The notes under the pieces: generated by a model
The model's database searches: none
What the model saw: the letters and a program-made list of their open reading frames with translations, nothing else
Told to the model about the DNA's origin: nothing
In this document: positions 10,811 to 23,775 of the stretch, one piece after another
How positions within the stretch are numbered: position 1 is the stretch's first letter
Layout: the number at the start of each line of letters is the position of its first letter
Made by a program: the position numbers and the translations under genes
Assembly: GCA_944472135.2 (NCBI GenBank)
Contig: OX235264.1
Span: 95,676,319-95,740,318 of the forward strand
Length of the DNA stretch: 64,000 nucleotides
Reading direction: 5' to 3'
Source: Trichobilharzia regenti
Lineage: Eukaryota > Platyhelminthes > Trematoda > Strigeidida > Schistosomatidae

Positions 10811-13800
10811 ACATGGATTAGTCACTGGCTTGAATAAATAATAACCAGTGTCCATCGCGCCCCATGAGGTCTAGGAAATAAAGCTTTGACATTTGAAACG
10901 TTGGTCAGTTTCAGTGGGAACACTAGCACTCATTGAAAGTTATGGGCAAAGCCAACGAGTCCTAAGTAGGATAATATGCACAACCTGGATTACAATACTA
11001 GTCGTCATCCACCAAAACCGAAAATGAATTAAAAGAATTGTCCAAAAGAACAGCTAACAGTTGGACGTGAATTTCGATTAAAATGTAAATATATTGAGTT
11101 ATAAGTGCACATAAAATAAAGGAAGCAATGCACAAGAAGCGATAATCAGTACAATACTTGTCAAGTGTTTATTTTCTGAAAACAGCTCTATGAAGAAAAA
11201 TATAACTGTAGAGTTTAAATCTTTATGAAATTCGACAAAACAGTTAAAATTATAGTGAATCTAAGTCTTATAAGCTGTTTACCCAGCACATCCGGCAAAT
11301 CTGATCATATGGGCGCTTTTCACGAGAATTCATATGAAAGAGACGAATTGTTCAGGGGTCATTACGTAGGTGTAGGTCATGTTAAAATGACTAAATTTAA
11401 GGCCTATATAATAACTGTGATCGATACACAAAGGTACGGAGATACTAGTACATCTAGTCTGGTATAAAAACAATGTATTCACCATGAGGGGCCGAATGTG
11501 AAGACGAATTGTTTTGATCACTTGACGGTGGTCTACACACACTAACTATTAAGGCTTCCAAAAACTTTAAAATACTCTTTTCCACCCCCACCACCACATA
11601 GACATGCCAAACCGGGCTTACCATTTTAAATGCAGGTTTAGTTACAAAGAAGGCCCAGGTCCTTCACCTGTGAAGCATGTAACGGATACAGAGCTTACAG
11701 TGTGTGATTATACATAGACTAATAGTACTTTTTTCTTCACATGACGCCATCGTTATTATTTCATTACAATTATCAGTATTTTCCATCCCTGTATTTATGT
11801 CTAGCGTATATCGTTTGTAGGCTTATATCTCTGATGTATTTGTATTGTTTCTAATACCGGTGACCACACCCATGTTTGAAACCCACGCTTTTTGTTTTGT
11901 GTACATAAACAAACAAATCATTGATTTATTTCACCATATGACCTTATTGATTAATAATAAATCTAACTGGCTATTGATATTCAATCTTCTACATGTAATG
12001 TGGTTAAAACCTCTACCAGTGGATGTCACCATTGTGAGCTTATAGAATGGTCAAGTGAAAGAAATTATATCGAGTATGCATATGTATAAGATCTATTTAT
12101 GGATAACGCCTTTATCATTTGTGATGATAACCATTCAACTACTGAACTTCTCGGGAAGTTTACTTGCATTCATCTATGTCTTTCACTGTCAAAGAAGTAT
12201 TGAATTCCATATTTCACTCCTGAGAAATCTTGTTAGACAAAAGAGAGGATGGAACATTGAAAAAATTGATCTACTGAAACCCCACCTTTACTGGTTTGTA
12301 GATTAATTGTAACAGCTGAGTATCTCCAGGCAGAAAAATAAACCTCATCTATTCTGTTTGCTCCAGAACTCGAAAAGTGTGCAATATTCTCACGGTCGAT
12401 AATAAACTGGAAAGCACTTGCAAAACACTCTAGAAATATGCATATTCTGGAAAGTTTGTTGAAGAAAAAATAAGAAAGAGACACCTCATATCCAAACCAT
12501 AGTGCCAACAAGATTGTTTATCAGCTGGGTATCTAAATGTGATACTATTACTGAGGTGATTAAAAGTCGTCTATCCAGGTGTATGAAACGCTCATTTTAA
12601 ACTGCTGATGACACTCAGCATTCTCCTGCAAAGTGTGATTCAGTAATGCATGAAGGATGACCTACCTGTTATCTTCACCTCTATGTGCATTTACTTATTT
12701 ACATGCTCCTATTAAGCTGATTATGTTAAAAGTTATTAAATATAATCTCCGTAAATGAGTCACTGAAGAGTACCTTGTTTGACTGTTGAAAAGCAATCAT
12801 AGGATGACGATATCTTCCATTTATGAATACCTTCTAGAGTCAGGTGATTCAGTCCTTTAAGGGTATCTACAGAGCCATTTCATTCACTCTATAAGTATAC
12901 TTTTCTCCAATTATGTATGGCCGAATTACCAGCTAAACATGAACAAAACCAAACTACGCGTTCAGAAATGTTTTGTTATACACTTATCCTTACCTTGGTC
13001 ATTGCTTGGTTATTCTTTTCATTTTATTCTAGTTTACCATTCGAATTCATTCCCCCTGACTTCATCTAAACTGGTAGTTGTTTTGACAACACTTGACCTA
13101 CTTTTGGTGACTCTAAAGTATAGCAGCCCAAAACAAAACTACCTAATGAACGTACCAACGACTGTGAGCAGCCATTTAGATGGGTGGGTATTATGTAGGC
13201 AGAATTATGAATGCTGTACACAAATTACTCAGCGAATTCCATCCAAATCTAGTATTACAGGGCAACATGGAAGAATGAACACTAAAGTCAACCAATCAGA
13301 TACATCAGCGTGACAAATAGATGATTCTCATGATCTCAACTGCATGTTTCATACGGATTCAGAGTATAGGTAAGTGTGAAATTAGCAATGACGGGTAAGA
13401 GTGCATCGTGCAACGAAGCATAGATGTAGAATGAATCTTTCAACGAAGATTAGGGTTAAAGTGCTCAATATCATTTGACTTTGGTGTCTGTTCTTTACTG
13501 TTGCCTATTTAATTACCGCTTAGACACAGATTCATTGGAAGGGACAAAACGAGTGTTAATTCCATTCTTAGCTGCTCTTTTCTATTCTTTCTTTTATGTC
13601 CAACTTTATGCTACTAACCAAAAGTAAGTAGCATGAACTATAATTTACTTCTTAAACATAACTGTTTGCAACTGAGGTTTAACTTGTGTAGTGTACTTAC
13701 GCTCTATCTGATATATAGTATTTCTTTTCTTAAAGTCGAATATTATTTTCAGTATATGCTTTACTTATGCAGCCGTTTCTGGTGACCACTTTTTATTCGT

Positions 13801-14429
13801 ATCCTTTTATTCTGTCTGGGATTAGCGTGCAGTTTAAGTAACACACGGTCGCCTTTGACAGAGCTCGGCTGTTTTTACTCACTGATGTACATTGACTGTG
13901 CTTTTTGACGGCATTCAGCTATAGGCACCTCTCAACTGAGGTCGGTAGATTATATTTACTATTTTATGATTATTATAGTATTGTATTTCAGACAAATCCC
14001 GTGTTTTCGGATTTTAAAGCGTCAATCAACGTCATAATCATTCGATTATCGTCTTGAATTTCTTTTGGAAGAATTTCATGACAAAGAGCCAACTGTTTTC
14101 TCTGGAGACATTTACAATGTGGTCAATCATCATATGGACGATTTCTTTAGTCCTTTCAGTGGGACTGACAAAAATTCCATCGAAAGTTGCTGCAGTCACC
14201 TTAAAAGAGGATCAAAGCAGTGAATAGGTCAAGAAACACTTATTTACAGTTATCTCGACGAATTTATGTACACAAGTTGCTTTAACCTACCTATAGGTAC
14301 TTCTATAAGAAATTGGGAGGTTTTATTGAAACATATACCAGAAAGTTACCTTATGTAATGATTTTTGACATTGCTATACTTATTTATAGGCGCTTTCTTC
14401 AAATTACTCACTTTTACTCCGGGCGTACC
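10811..14429. other. Intergenic stretch, no gene supported
   Basis: Several ORFs of 60-124 codons occur, but none has initiator context, splice sites in the family phase, or recognisable domains. No repeats that I could assign beyond low-complexity AT runs. Confidence 0.4.
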
Positions 14430-16255
14430 TGATTGGCCGGTAGCGATTTGTTAAGGCCTTCATCAGGTAGTTTCGTCTCGCGCCACTATAGTTTGCAGTC
14501 ACCCGATATGCCAGCTCAGTAATTTCCCCAAGGCCACTCTACTTAATCGGGCAAATTTAAACTTTGAGCACCTGTCTGTCTGTCTGGATTCAACATAGAA
14601 CTTGGCACCGAAGTGCAGCAGTTCGAGTTGCCACGTTCCAAATAGCACACAGAGGTAGACAAGAAGATGAGTGGAGAGAATTAATAGAGTTTGACAAATA
14701 TAGGAGTGAAACAGAATGGGTAATGGTAGAAAGGAATATGAAAGATTACAGAGATTGAATACATCTGCGCCATTGACAACGATTTTGAGCCATGTCACCT
14801 ATTGTCTCCAGCCATTGATTCCTAGAGTCCCGAGGGCCCCAACCCGGGAGTCTGCATCTCCCTACCTGACTCAGTTTAACTGTCAAGGATTTCATGGATT
14901 GATGCCATGTTTTTGTTTGGCCACCACTGGCTCTTTTCCAACCTGAACCTATATCAGCTAACAATGCCCGTCGGGGGAGGCGGTGGTTAGGCATGCGCAC
15001 CACGTGACCTAGCCATCTTAGTCTATGTAACTTTATAACCTCGTCGATTGATTTTCCCTCTTTGCCCAACACTCTACGCCTAACGTCAACATTACTTATC
15101 TTGTGAAACCACCTAACGTGAGACAGAGATCGCAGACATCTATGATCGAAAGCAGTCAACCTTTTCATGTCTTCAACGCGTATTGGCCATGTTTCAGAGC
15201 CATAGAGAAGGACGGAGCGAACTGATGAGCAGTACACACGTCCCTTGGTTGATAACCGGATGTCACGCCTACGCCAGAGATGGTGTAAGTCAGCGAAAGC
15301 AGCTCGAGCTTTTCGGATCCGTGCTGAGATTTCATCGCCAATCAGTCCGTTGGTGCTAATACAACTTCCCAAGTAGGTGAAGTGGTCAACATGTTCTATC
15401 ACTTCACTCCCTATCACTAAGTTAGGGGTTGACGGCGTCCAGTCCTGTAGCAGCATCTTACATTTTGCAGGGGCGAATCGCATGCCAAACATACGAAGAT
15501 TGCTGCTCAAGGTGTTCAGAAGACTCTGCATTTTGTCAGCATCCTCCCCTAACAGGACTATGTCATCTGCATATTCTAAGTCCATTAGATTATTCCCTGG
15601 TAACAAGTCGATTCCTAAGTCACTACGTTCAGTTAAGGATACTTCCATTAGCATATCTATGATGAAGTTAAACAGAAATGGGGAAAGTGGACATCCCTGT
15701 CGGACACCACTGGTTGTTACTAATTCAGATGACAATTCCCCATAAGCCCTTACACGACTACGTGAGTTTGAATAGAGTGCCTTGATTAGTGCAATGTACT
15801 TTCTTGGCACTCCCTTCACAGTCAGACATTGCCATAGTACTTTTCGGTCCACGGAGTCGAAGGCCGCCTTCAAGTCAAGAAATATGACAATTGTTGGACG
15901 CCGAAAAGTGTGTCTATGTTCTAGAATCTGTCGAAGAGTGAAGATATGATCTATGCACCCTCTACCTGGTCTAAAGCCTGCTTGATTTTCCCTTGTCTGT
16001 TCCTCCCGAGTTCTGCTTAGTCTATGCATGATTACTGAGCCTAGGATTTTAGAGACTATGTTCGTTAGGCTGATCCCCCTATGATTATCACACGAGGACT
16101 TGTTTCCCTTCTTGAATATCGGTATAATGAGTGACTTACCCCAGTCTGATGGTACTGTCTCTGATTCCCAGACTTTGCCTAGTACCTCAGTTAATCTACA
16201 AACTAGTATGTCACCCCCATATTTAAACACCTCCGGAATAATTGAGCACCAGTAT
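14430..16255 (-). mobile_element. RTE-clade non-LTR retrotransposon, 5'-truncated, RT largely intact
   Basis: Contains the uninterrupted reverse-transcriptase frame 16230-14746 and about 300 bases of 3' sequence. The frame continues a few codons upstream of its first ATG ([13 protein letters not shown]) and then stops matching near 16255, so the endonuclease half is missing, as expected for a 5'-truncated insertion. Schistosome families of this clade include SR2 and SR3/Perere-3; I do not choose between them. Confidence 0.8.
14746..16230 (-). CDS. Reverse transcriptase ORF of an RTE-like retrotransposon (partial)
   Basis: 494-codon frame encoding the RT and C-terminal part of a non-LTR polyprotein that copies its RNA at a nicked chromosomal target. 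Visible motifs: [12 protein letters not shown] at residues 85-96, [10 protein letters not shown] with the catalytic Asp at 117-126, [13 protein letters not shown] at 175-187, YADD with the two catalytic Asp at 220-223, then a thumb/connection region with FTYLGS and [10 protein letters not shown], and the [11 protein letters not shown] motif typical of RTE tails. The N-terminal apurinic-type endonuclease expected in a full element is absent. No internal stop or frameshift is seen within this frame, so the insertion is probably young relative to the other copies. It is unrelated in function to the micro-exon genes around it. Confidence 0.88.
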   Translation of the reverse strand: MFKYGGDILVCRLTEVLGKVWESETVPSDWGKSLIIPIFKKGNKSSCDNHRGISLTNIVSKILGSVIMHRLSRTREEQTRENQAGFRPGRGCIDHIFTLRQILEHRHTFRRPTIVIFLDLKAAFDSVDRKVLWQCLTVKGVPRKYIALIKALYSNSRSRVRAYGELSSELVTTSGVRQGCPLSPFLFNFIIDMLMEVSLTERSDLGIDLLPGNNLMDLEYADDIVLLGEDADKMQSLLNTLSSNLRMFGMRFAPAKCKMLLQDWTPSTPNLVIGSEVIEHVDHFTYLGSCISTNGLIGDEISARIRKARAAFADLHHLWRRRDIRLSTKGRVYCSSVRSVLLYGSETWPIRVEDMKRLTAFDHRCLRSLSHVRWFHKISNVDVRRRVLGKEGKSIDEVIKLHRLRWLGHVVRMPNHRLPRRALLADIGSGWKRASGGQTKTWHQSMKSLTVKLSQVGRCRLPGWGPRDSRNQWLETIGDMAQNRCQWRRCIQSL

Positions 16256-18459
16256 TTACCAGCAGACGAATAACTTTGAATGCACTAACCGTATGATAAA
16301 GACACTTCCTGAGAATGAAATACATGTATTCATGAAAATAACGAATCGAAAAGCATGGAACTTTTCCTGACGTATGACAAAAAACACCGCCCAGTTTTGG
16401 ACTGCAGTATCATTAGAGTAAATTAACCATATTCTATACATATAATTATCTAGGTCTTCTAATTCTAACAATAACCCTAATATATCCCTAAACTAACCTT
16501 ACCAGGAAAATATCCCCAAGCTAAGCGCCATCCAGACATCACTAAAAACAAAACATGTAGACTCTTCGCTGAACTACGTGTTTTGCTTTCATTAACCTCA
16601 GTCCAACTCAAACCAACACTAACGTCCCTCTCATCATGAAAACCTAGCCTTAACATGTCCTTAGACATAACCCTAACTTCATCTTTCCCAAGCCTAACTT
16701 TCCAGATATCCCATCTAATAATATTGTTACGACAGAAGGGCCAAACGACAGATCGTTTTTTGAGAAAATCTACAAACATTTATAGACTTTTATGTCCATT
16801 ATTATTGGTGTTATTGCCGGCCGAGAAGCAACGTCTTATGACTGGTTGTTTTCTTGCTAAAGGTTATTCTGTACTGCTTGCGACCGTTTCTTAGAAAGTT
16901 AGGCCATATATCTGCGAATCGTATTTGTAGACGCTAAGTCTTCTGTGATTGATTAGTGAGTATCTGAAGATCAAATCTTGTTATTGTTTTTTTTCCATAA
17001 CTCTGATTCAGGACGTGGATATTGATGTAAATTGTTATCTACAATTTTGGCTTGCAGACAGCTTCCACCGCAATATAACACTTCATTAGGCATATTTTAT
17101 TCACGATTACGATAATGTTTACGATTTCCCACTAGCTCATTGAATGTTTCAAGGTCATTGGTGTGGTCGCTCTTCATTGATACACACTGGTGCTTAAAGT
17201 TTAACTGGGTCCTTAATAAAGAGAACACAGTGGACTTAACACGGCAAGTATGTTTAACAGTATCCTTATGAGTATATAAGTCAGTTTACCAAAGGAATAA
17301 AATTTATATGTATGGGCATATCTGGCCAAGGATGGAGGCATGAAAGAAAATATCTGGAATGACCTTGAATACCATCCTACTATAAACATGTGACATCTGA
17401 TTGTTTACATCTGACCGCATATCAGAGCTATATCTATTGCATTTGTTAAATGCATATTCAATGAACAAAGATTCAGTAATCAACCTGTCTCTTCACTAAG
17501 CTATACTACTATTTCTAATTTTAGCTATTTTACACCCTATTGTGTGGTTGTGTTTTAATACACACACTGCAACTACCGTGTTGTTTTTTTTTACAAATTA
17601 CTCATCATCGCAGGGTCAGTCATTCTACATTTAGCCAAACTGACTACTATCTTTAAAGTTCACCCCGAAATAAATTTAAAACAGAAAGTATAGCTATCAG
17701 AGCACGAATATCTTCAGTCGTAGAAGATATCTTTATGGGTGTCTGGGTAAATATATATATATATATATATATGTATATGTATATAGTCCTACTCCAAATG
17801 ATATGTGGAAGTTATATGGATGACATTTTCACGGTTATTTCCATATATATTCCTAGAATATATAAGAGTAATTACATTAGATTTTATGCTATTACTACTA
17901 AACACAATTACTCTGTCACACGTTACGTATCATGCATTTTCTGCGAAAACCAGAAATGTCAAGTTACAAAAAAATTAATGTCATATACACAGAATAATTA
18001 ATAGCATGAACGGAACTTGGAAAGAGTGTGCAGTTATAGGATTAGGAGGCAAACAGAATGAAAATAAAAACATTACGTAACATTGCGTGAAATTTGACAT
18101 GTAAATTTAACGTTGCAGAATAAAATTGATTTAGAATGACAAATGGAACGAATGAAATAACACCAGGGACAATTCAGAGTGCGAATATTAGTAGTAATAA
18201 TTGACGTAATGAAGGGAAAGTATATGAACTCAATAAACAAAACGAAAAAAAACTGGTAGAACCCAAAAGAGATTATGGATTACCATACTTTAGCATAGAT
18301 TGATTCAGACCATGAAAGTTGCAGGGGTTGGAAGAACTTTTTCTGTATACAGAGTTCTGGCTTTTCCGTTTCGATGGTCAAATCTTCAGCAATACAGATG
18401 AGTCGGATAGGTAATAATGTGGGCAAGTTATTTTTCGCCTTGTCATTTTTATTCTTTTA
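16256..18459. other. Intergenic stretch with a short (TA)n run
   Basis: Contains a TA microsatellite at about 17750-17775 and AT-rich sequence. ORFs of up to 100 codons here lack any supporting context. No gene seen. Confidence 0.4.
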
Positions 18460-18469
18460 CGTCCCCAGT

Positions 18470-18680
18470 GGAACACACAGGGCTTCAAGCTCGAGGCATG
18501 AAGTCTCAATAGCGGTGGTGTTTGTTTTTACAGGATGGGTTTAATAGCCTCATGCCCAACCTTCCCTCTTTACTAGTCTTATTACTGGCTTAGCTAGGTA
18601 AACGAGTACGTTGGCCGGGGATTGAACCCCAGCCACGTACGTAGTTGGCGAGCATTCTACCGCTGTGACGCTGACGTACA
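18470..18680 (-). mobile_element. tRNA-derived SINE copy
   Basis: On the minus strand: tRNA-like head with caacTACGTACGTGGCTGGG and B box GGTTCAATCCC, followed by the body ending 'gcttgaagccctgtgttccac'. Same family as copies at 3.3, 19.4, 39.4 and 42.8 kb. Confidence 0.7.
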
Positions 18681-19024
18681 GGGATTCTTTACTTTGTACT
18701 TAATCGAAGCTCTCTGATTAACCGTATTTGGGGAATAATTTGTGTGAATAAATGCCCATGGAATTTTCGCAGTTGAGTTTTAAAATTATTTATCATCTGG
18801 TAAATTACGGCCGAATAAAGAAGACGTAGATCCTTCTAAATAGTGAATAGTCGAATATACTTAACTAAGTCACAAAATAATCCGGATCATTTCAAGTAAA
18901 GCAGTTCTACTCGAAGTAATAAAACGGAAGGAATGTGGCGAATCAACCACATTGGAATACTTTCCAGTACACTCTTGAACTAGAAACAAACTAAAGGAGT
19001 TATTTTTATGGCATCCATTATAGA

Positions 19025-19030
19025 TTTATT
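19025..19030 (-). terminator. Poly(A) signal of unit B2
   Basis: AATAAA on the minus strand (tttatt on plus), about 70 nt downstream of the stop codon at 19101-19103. Confidence 0.6.
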
Positions 19031-19100
19031 TTAAGTATGAAAATACATCTCAGAAATTAGTTATTAGTAAATTTGTATTTTCCCATCGATATGTTTCTCT

Positions 19101-21733
19101 CTAATTTTTCTTCTTATCAAATGCTTTTGAGACAACATCTATAAGTTCTGGATCAGCGTCACCTGATTGCAATAAAAAAGGAAAGTGAAAATGGAAATTT
19201 TTTATCATTATGCTAATTATTTAGGTATTTGAATAATGCAGGTGACCAGAATAACGAAATATAGTTTTGTAAAGGAATGTTTTATGCCTGCAGAATATTG
19301 AAAAGTGAACTCTATCAATGATTCTTTTCATTCGGTATTAGGACTCTTTAGCTGTTGTGCAGAATCGCAACCTCATAAGATATTGGGTACAAGATATGAA
19401 AAATTTTACAATTTTCTAAGCTGCAAAAGTGCATCGGTGGTATAGCGGTTAGCACGCTCGCCGACCATGCATATGGTCCAGGGTTCGATCTCCGCCCGAC
19501 GCACTCCTTTACCTCACTGAGCCAGAAATAATGCTGGTAAAGAGGAAAGGTTGGGCATGAGGCTAGCAACCCCATCCTGTGAAAATTAAACACTGCTACA
19601 GAAACTTCAAGCCACTAGCTTGGAGCCCTATGTTCCACTAAGGACGTGAAGGAAAAATTATTAATTATTTTAAGCTGTAAAAAGCATTCCTTATCTCAAT
19701 TTTTCGACGAAAATTGTCAAGTGTTAGTTCACTGGGATTAGACTAATTTTGCTTCTGGTCACTAACTAACTTCGGTTAGAAAGGGGGTGGAAACCTGAGA
19801 GTAATGGCCAGATGTTTCATCGTAGTTAGGTAGTCTTCTGAGAAATGCAACCGCAACCTCATCAAGGACGACATCTAAGACCATCAGGTAACAAATGCCA
19901 ACTATATTGGCAGAAATAACAATTTATGGCAAGTCAGATTCTGTTCCAGTGACTAATCTTGTAACCCGAAGTTCATAGATCCTTTATACGTACTGTGCGT
20001 CGGTGGCACAGTGGTTAGGACTCTCGCCGACCATACACATGGTCCGAGGTTCGATCCCTTGCCGACACACACCTGATTTCTATGGTAGGTCGGCAAAATT
20101 TGGGATACCGATATCACATGCTGAAAATTCCATACCTGTACCAAAAGTACAGTGTGGAATCAAGCTGTAAATAAAAAAATTAAAAATTAAAAAATGGAAT
20201 AGTCCTAAAGCTGGACCAGACAGATGCTCAGAACTCCTTGGTTTTAAACGGTTCCCCAACCGAGGCCATTTTTTGATCATACTGAAAATGGGAACGGTGC
20301 TAGAACTATTTATGCTCTAAGAAACAGTCAGCGATATAATGATCGAACCTGGAACCTTCAGGTACGAGACCAAGTTCGCTAATCTTTCGGCCACTTGGAT
20401 AGCGACTTAGTGCCCCATGAGTTTTAACTTTGTTAATCAATGCTACATCACTAACCTCATCAATGCCTTCGATGACCAGCCACTTCACCTTGACGTGCTT
20501 GATCCTGCTGGTCATGATTCCTCAGAACAGCTGCAGGATATCTACCAAGTATATCCACCTACACCTGAATCCCGACCATGATGTGTATGATTAAAACATG
20601 TAGTCTACCATCAGTATAAACTTTTAACTAGTGCTAGATGGAATGCAAGCTGGCAATGGTACTATTTAGTGCAAATCCCTCAGAATCTTTTCAAAGCTAA
20701 ACATGATTTAAAAATAAGATGAAAATATTAAATCTCTCAGATTGCATTACCTTCTTCGAATTTCTCAACATTTTCTCCTCTCTTCTTTGATCGAGTACGG
20801 ACTTCCTTTTCATAACGGCTTGATTTTTTCCAATTTTTCTCACCTAAGTGATTTTAAAAACAAAATTTGTACGAGGTTAAACAAAAAGATTTTGTTCCAG
20901 AGCTATAAATATTTGATTCCTTTGGGGGAATAATCAGTAACTGAATTCATCTCAATGCTTAGTTCATCCTCTTCTCGGCTAGCTGGCTGAATGTACCTGT
21001 AACCCAGTGGATGGCAGTTTTTTAACTGCCAGTCATACATGCCATTTATCGTTATGTGCACTGTTGTTGAGAAATAATTGTGCCTACTGAGCCTTTTGTA
21101 GATTTTTAGAGGTGATCGGCAGGAAGCCTTGCTTGACCTAAGTTTCATGTCCATCGCCAATCGTCTGCCAGGCATATATGGAATCTTAAAGGGACCCATG
21201 TCCCTTCTGAGATCCGAACCCGGGTGACTGAGTACTACAATCAGAGATGTTGCCACTGAGCTATTTAGGCTCATGATTTACCTCATGCAGGACAGTAAAA
21301 GATATTTGGGTCCGACATTAGTTATCATCCCGTTTCCAATCGAAAATGTTGTGAACTCTGTCGTTGGCAGCCTCTAGAATGAAATAACTAGTATATGGAA
21401 ACTGAATCAGTAGTTATACGCCAGTTGTATGTTCAGGCATCTGATATACAACAACACGAAGTCTTTGAATTTAGCGCATACATATCAACCAGAAAACAAT
21501 CATGTAAACATATAATTCTATCCGTCGCTATGGTAAATACCTAACGCAAAGTAAAAACTGATTGATTACTTAAACGCACAGTGAGAACTATGGAGACTGT
21601 ATTCTCCTTAAACAGTTGTATAAAATAATAGTGTGTATATTGATTAAAATATTTAGATAAAATTAACCACCTTTCTTCCTTCTTCCAATGTGAATATCTC
21701 TTTCAGATTCTTGTACAGTTTCCCAATCACCAT
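19101..21733 (-). CDS. Unit B2: micro-exon-like exons, alternative 3' half of gene B or separate gene
   Basis: Three minus-strand exons: 21733-21671 (63 nt, GDWETVQESERDIHIGRRKK), 20843-20751 (93 nt, GEKNWKKSSRYEKEVRTRSK then a Lys/Glu-rich end) and 19162-19101 (GDADPELIDVVSKAFDKKKN, stop TAG). Each has an AG acceptor, the internal two end in G|GT, and all are phase 1-1, as in genes A, B and C. The donor of the first exon (AAAG|gtggtt) is weak and an in-frame TAA lies three bases into the intron side of it, so retention would end the protein as ...KKGG. No promoter or signal-peptide exon was found between 21.74 and 23.08 kb; joining from gene B at 23.1 kb or 24.1 kb keeps the frame. Whether B2 is part of B is unresolved. 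Function unknown; strongly charged, mostly basic. Confidence 0.65.
19434..19650 (+). mobile_element. tRNA-derived SINE copy
   Basis: Well preserved: A box region cggtggtatagcggttagca, B box GGGTTCGATCTCC, then the body cctcactgagccagaaataa, aagaggaaaggttgggcatg, and gaaacttcaag. Lies downstream of B2's last exon at 19162, within its 20751-19162 intron. Confidence 0.75.
19990..20180 (+). mobile_element. tRNA-derived SINE copy, second subfamily
   Basis: Head gtcggtggcacagtggttag, B box GAGGTTCGATCCC, then the body cacacacctgatttctatgg, gctgaaaattccatacctgt and cagtgtggaatcaagctgta. Close match to the copy at 30.72-30.91 kb and, inverted, to 45.85-46.03 kb. Confidence 0.75.
20310..20420 (-). 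mobile_element. tRNA-like SINE head, degenerate
   Basis: Minus strand: ctatccaagtggccgaaaga, then aggttccaggttcgatcatt (B box). The downstream body is eroded. Confidence 0.45.
21176..21275 (-). mobile_element. tRNA-like SINE head
   Basis: Minus strand: gagcctaaatagctcagtgg as A box, cacccgggttcggatctcag as B box, then gggacatgggtccctttaag. Looks like a tRNA-derived element in an intron of B2. Confidence 0.5.
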
Positions 21734-23079
21734 CTAAAAATATAATTTCAGTAAATTGTTCTCAAATATTATTAAATCTATTTAATGTGACAATATCTTT
21801 GTCAAACTGTCTAGATGTAATGGTAAAGTTGCAGTAAAGCAGAGATTGTGTCACTGTGTCACCACACAGTGACATGCTTCGAAAATGGTGGAAATATTTG
21901 AGCCTCAACCAGTTGTTTACTAAACTTGAATACTATTCTGCCTACTTCAGCACAAGTGACGACTGTAGTCTCTGCATTTGAGTATGTGAGTTCTAACAAG
22001 CCTACATACCTTAACCGTCCTTTCAAATTCGGTAATTTCACCGGTGTACTCATATTTCAAACTCCTCTATAACTCAATGTTCAAAATAAAATCATATCAG
22101 ATTTTCGCACCTATAAATACTTACACGTTGATGCCAATTTCTTGAATGTAGTTAAAGCACTCAAACTGATATCCTTAAGAAGTATTCAGATAGGCATAAA
22201 ACTGAAATGTGCAGAATAAGTAGAACTGCTGTAATCTATCATGATATCGCTGAATAAGAAGTGATATGCTGGGCATCTAAGGGTGACATGGATGCAACTG
22301 TATGTAGATGCAATAAAAACTTGTAAAGAGCTGTTTATCTAACAAAAATTGTGACGAAGGAGATCCGAGTGAAACGGAAATTTACTGGTGAATCCTTATG
22401 TTCCCCTCGTAACAAAAGACATTGATAGTAACTTAAAAATACGCACATTTTGAAACATTCTTTCATTGTTTTGTTTTTTATAAATCCTTAAAAATTTGAG
22501 AAATAGAGTATTTTTTTGCAGACTTTTAACTGAGAGAACATTTCGACACGATACACAAGAAATGATTATAGTACTTACTGACATCAACTTATAAGTACAC
22601 GAATTTTCTTAGGTTGGGTTTATCCGCCATAATGATAATGCTCTTCAGTTTATTTATCCTACCACATTTTAGGCCAATAAATAGAATTATTCATAGCCAG
22701 TGTGAGTTTTTTTTTAATGAGAAGTTCGACGCCTTTTTTTCTTATATTACTTCACCATACAGGTTACAAAAAGTAGGCAGAGACCGATGCGTAAATGTTG
22801 CACGTTTGTGGTCTACTATTAGGATACTCATCAACAACTCACATCGTCTGGGTTTTCATCTCCGGCAACCAATGTACTCCTAAACCTCACTTAGCCGATA
22901 TTAAGCCTGATAAAGGAGAAAGATGGATTGTGAGGCTCACAAGATCACCGCATATAAAACTAAACCCCACTGTTACCAAAACTTTAAAGCCCAAGCCTGC
23001 AGTCTGATGTTCCAATCAGAAAACGCAAAGGAATGAAATAATAAAATAAAAAATGTTTAACTCTCAACAGGAGTAAACT

Positions 23080-23085
23080 TTTATT
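23080..23085 (-). terminator. Poly(A) signal of gene B
   Basis: AATAAA on the minus strand 23 nt after the gene B stop at 23108, in ACGAATAAAAG. Supports a terminal exon here. Confidence 0.75.
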
Positions 23086-23107
23086 CGTTTTGAAATTCTT
23101 TCATAGT

Positions 23108-23724
23108 TTACAGTGCACCTTCTTCGCCATCCTCGTTCACTGGAGGTTTCTTTTGTGCTTTTTTCTTTTTTGGTGCCTCTTTCTTTGGCTCCTCTGGTTT
23201 ACCTTCTGGAAATTAAAAGTGATTGAAAAAGGTTTTTTTTTAAAGTTTCCATGTTTATTGTTTCGGAGAATTAAATGCTCCTAGTGAGTGTCTGTCAGTA
23301 CCAAAAACCGAGAGCCATCTCTTGTGCAACGGATCATATTAATTGTTGAATTGGACCGAAGTTCTCGACCGAGCACTTCAATCCAATCAACCGACGGGAA
23401 AACCTAAAATTGAATTACATAATTATAAGTATGCTTCACATATTTACACACGATGATAAGCTGAGTAAATCTAAACGTATATCTAATTGTCTTTGTCCGA
23501 CACTTCTTACATCCTTTTGATTCGCTTTATTGATATAGATGACTTGGTGTATTTCATCCTTAAACAATCAAGTACCCTTAGAAGGACGGAAATATTCTTC
23601 TTTGAATGATTTTTTTCTGTAGGATTCATTCTATCAGATTCTATAAACTATAATTAATATCACAGAGGATGTACAGGTGTACGTACGTAAATTTCATGTC
23701 AGTCTCATTAGAACTGATGTATTC

Positions 23725-23775
<51 letters not shown>

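Noticed and set aside
12939..13313. 124-codon plus-strand ORF
   Set aside because: No domain, no repeat, no splice or promoter context; composition typical of random AT-rich DNA.
14499..14946. ORFs of 64-99 codons on both strands near the RTE copy
   Set aside because: They lie in the 3' part of the retrotransposon or are antisense shadows of its RT frame.
19434..19505. tRNA gene (A and B boxes with cloverleaf-like text)
   Set aside because: The tRNA-like part is followed by a repeated body present at several other sites, so it is a SINE head; paired stems are imperfect.
22396..22587. Minus-strand ORF with ATGTCA|gtaagt as possible start of unit B2
   Set aside because: No TATA at the proper distance, no 61-nt hydrophobic exon follows, and the text after the nearest acceptor soon meets a stop.
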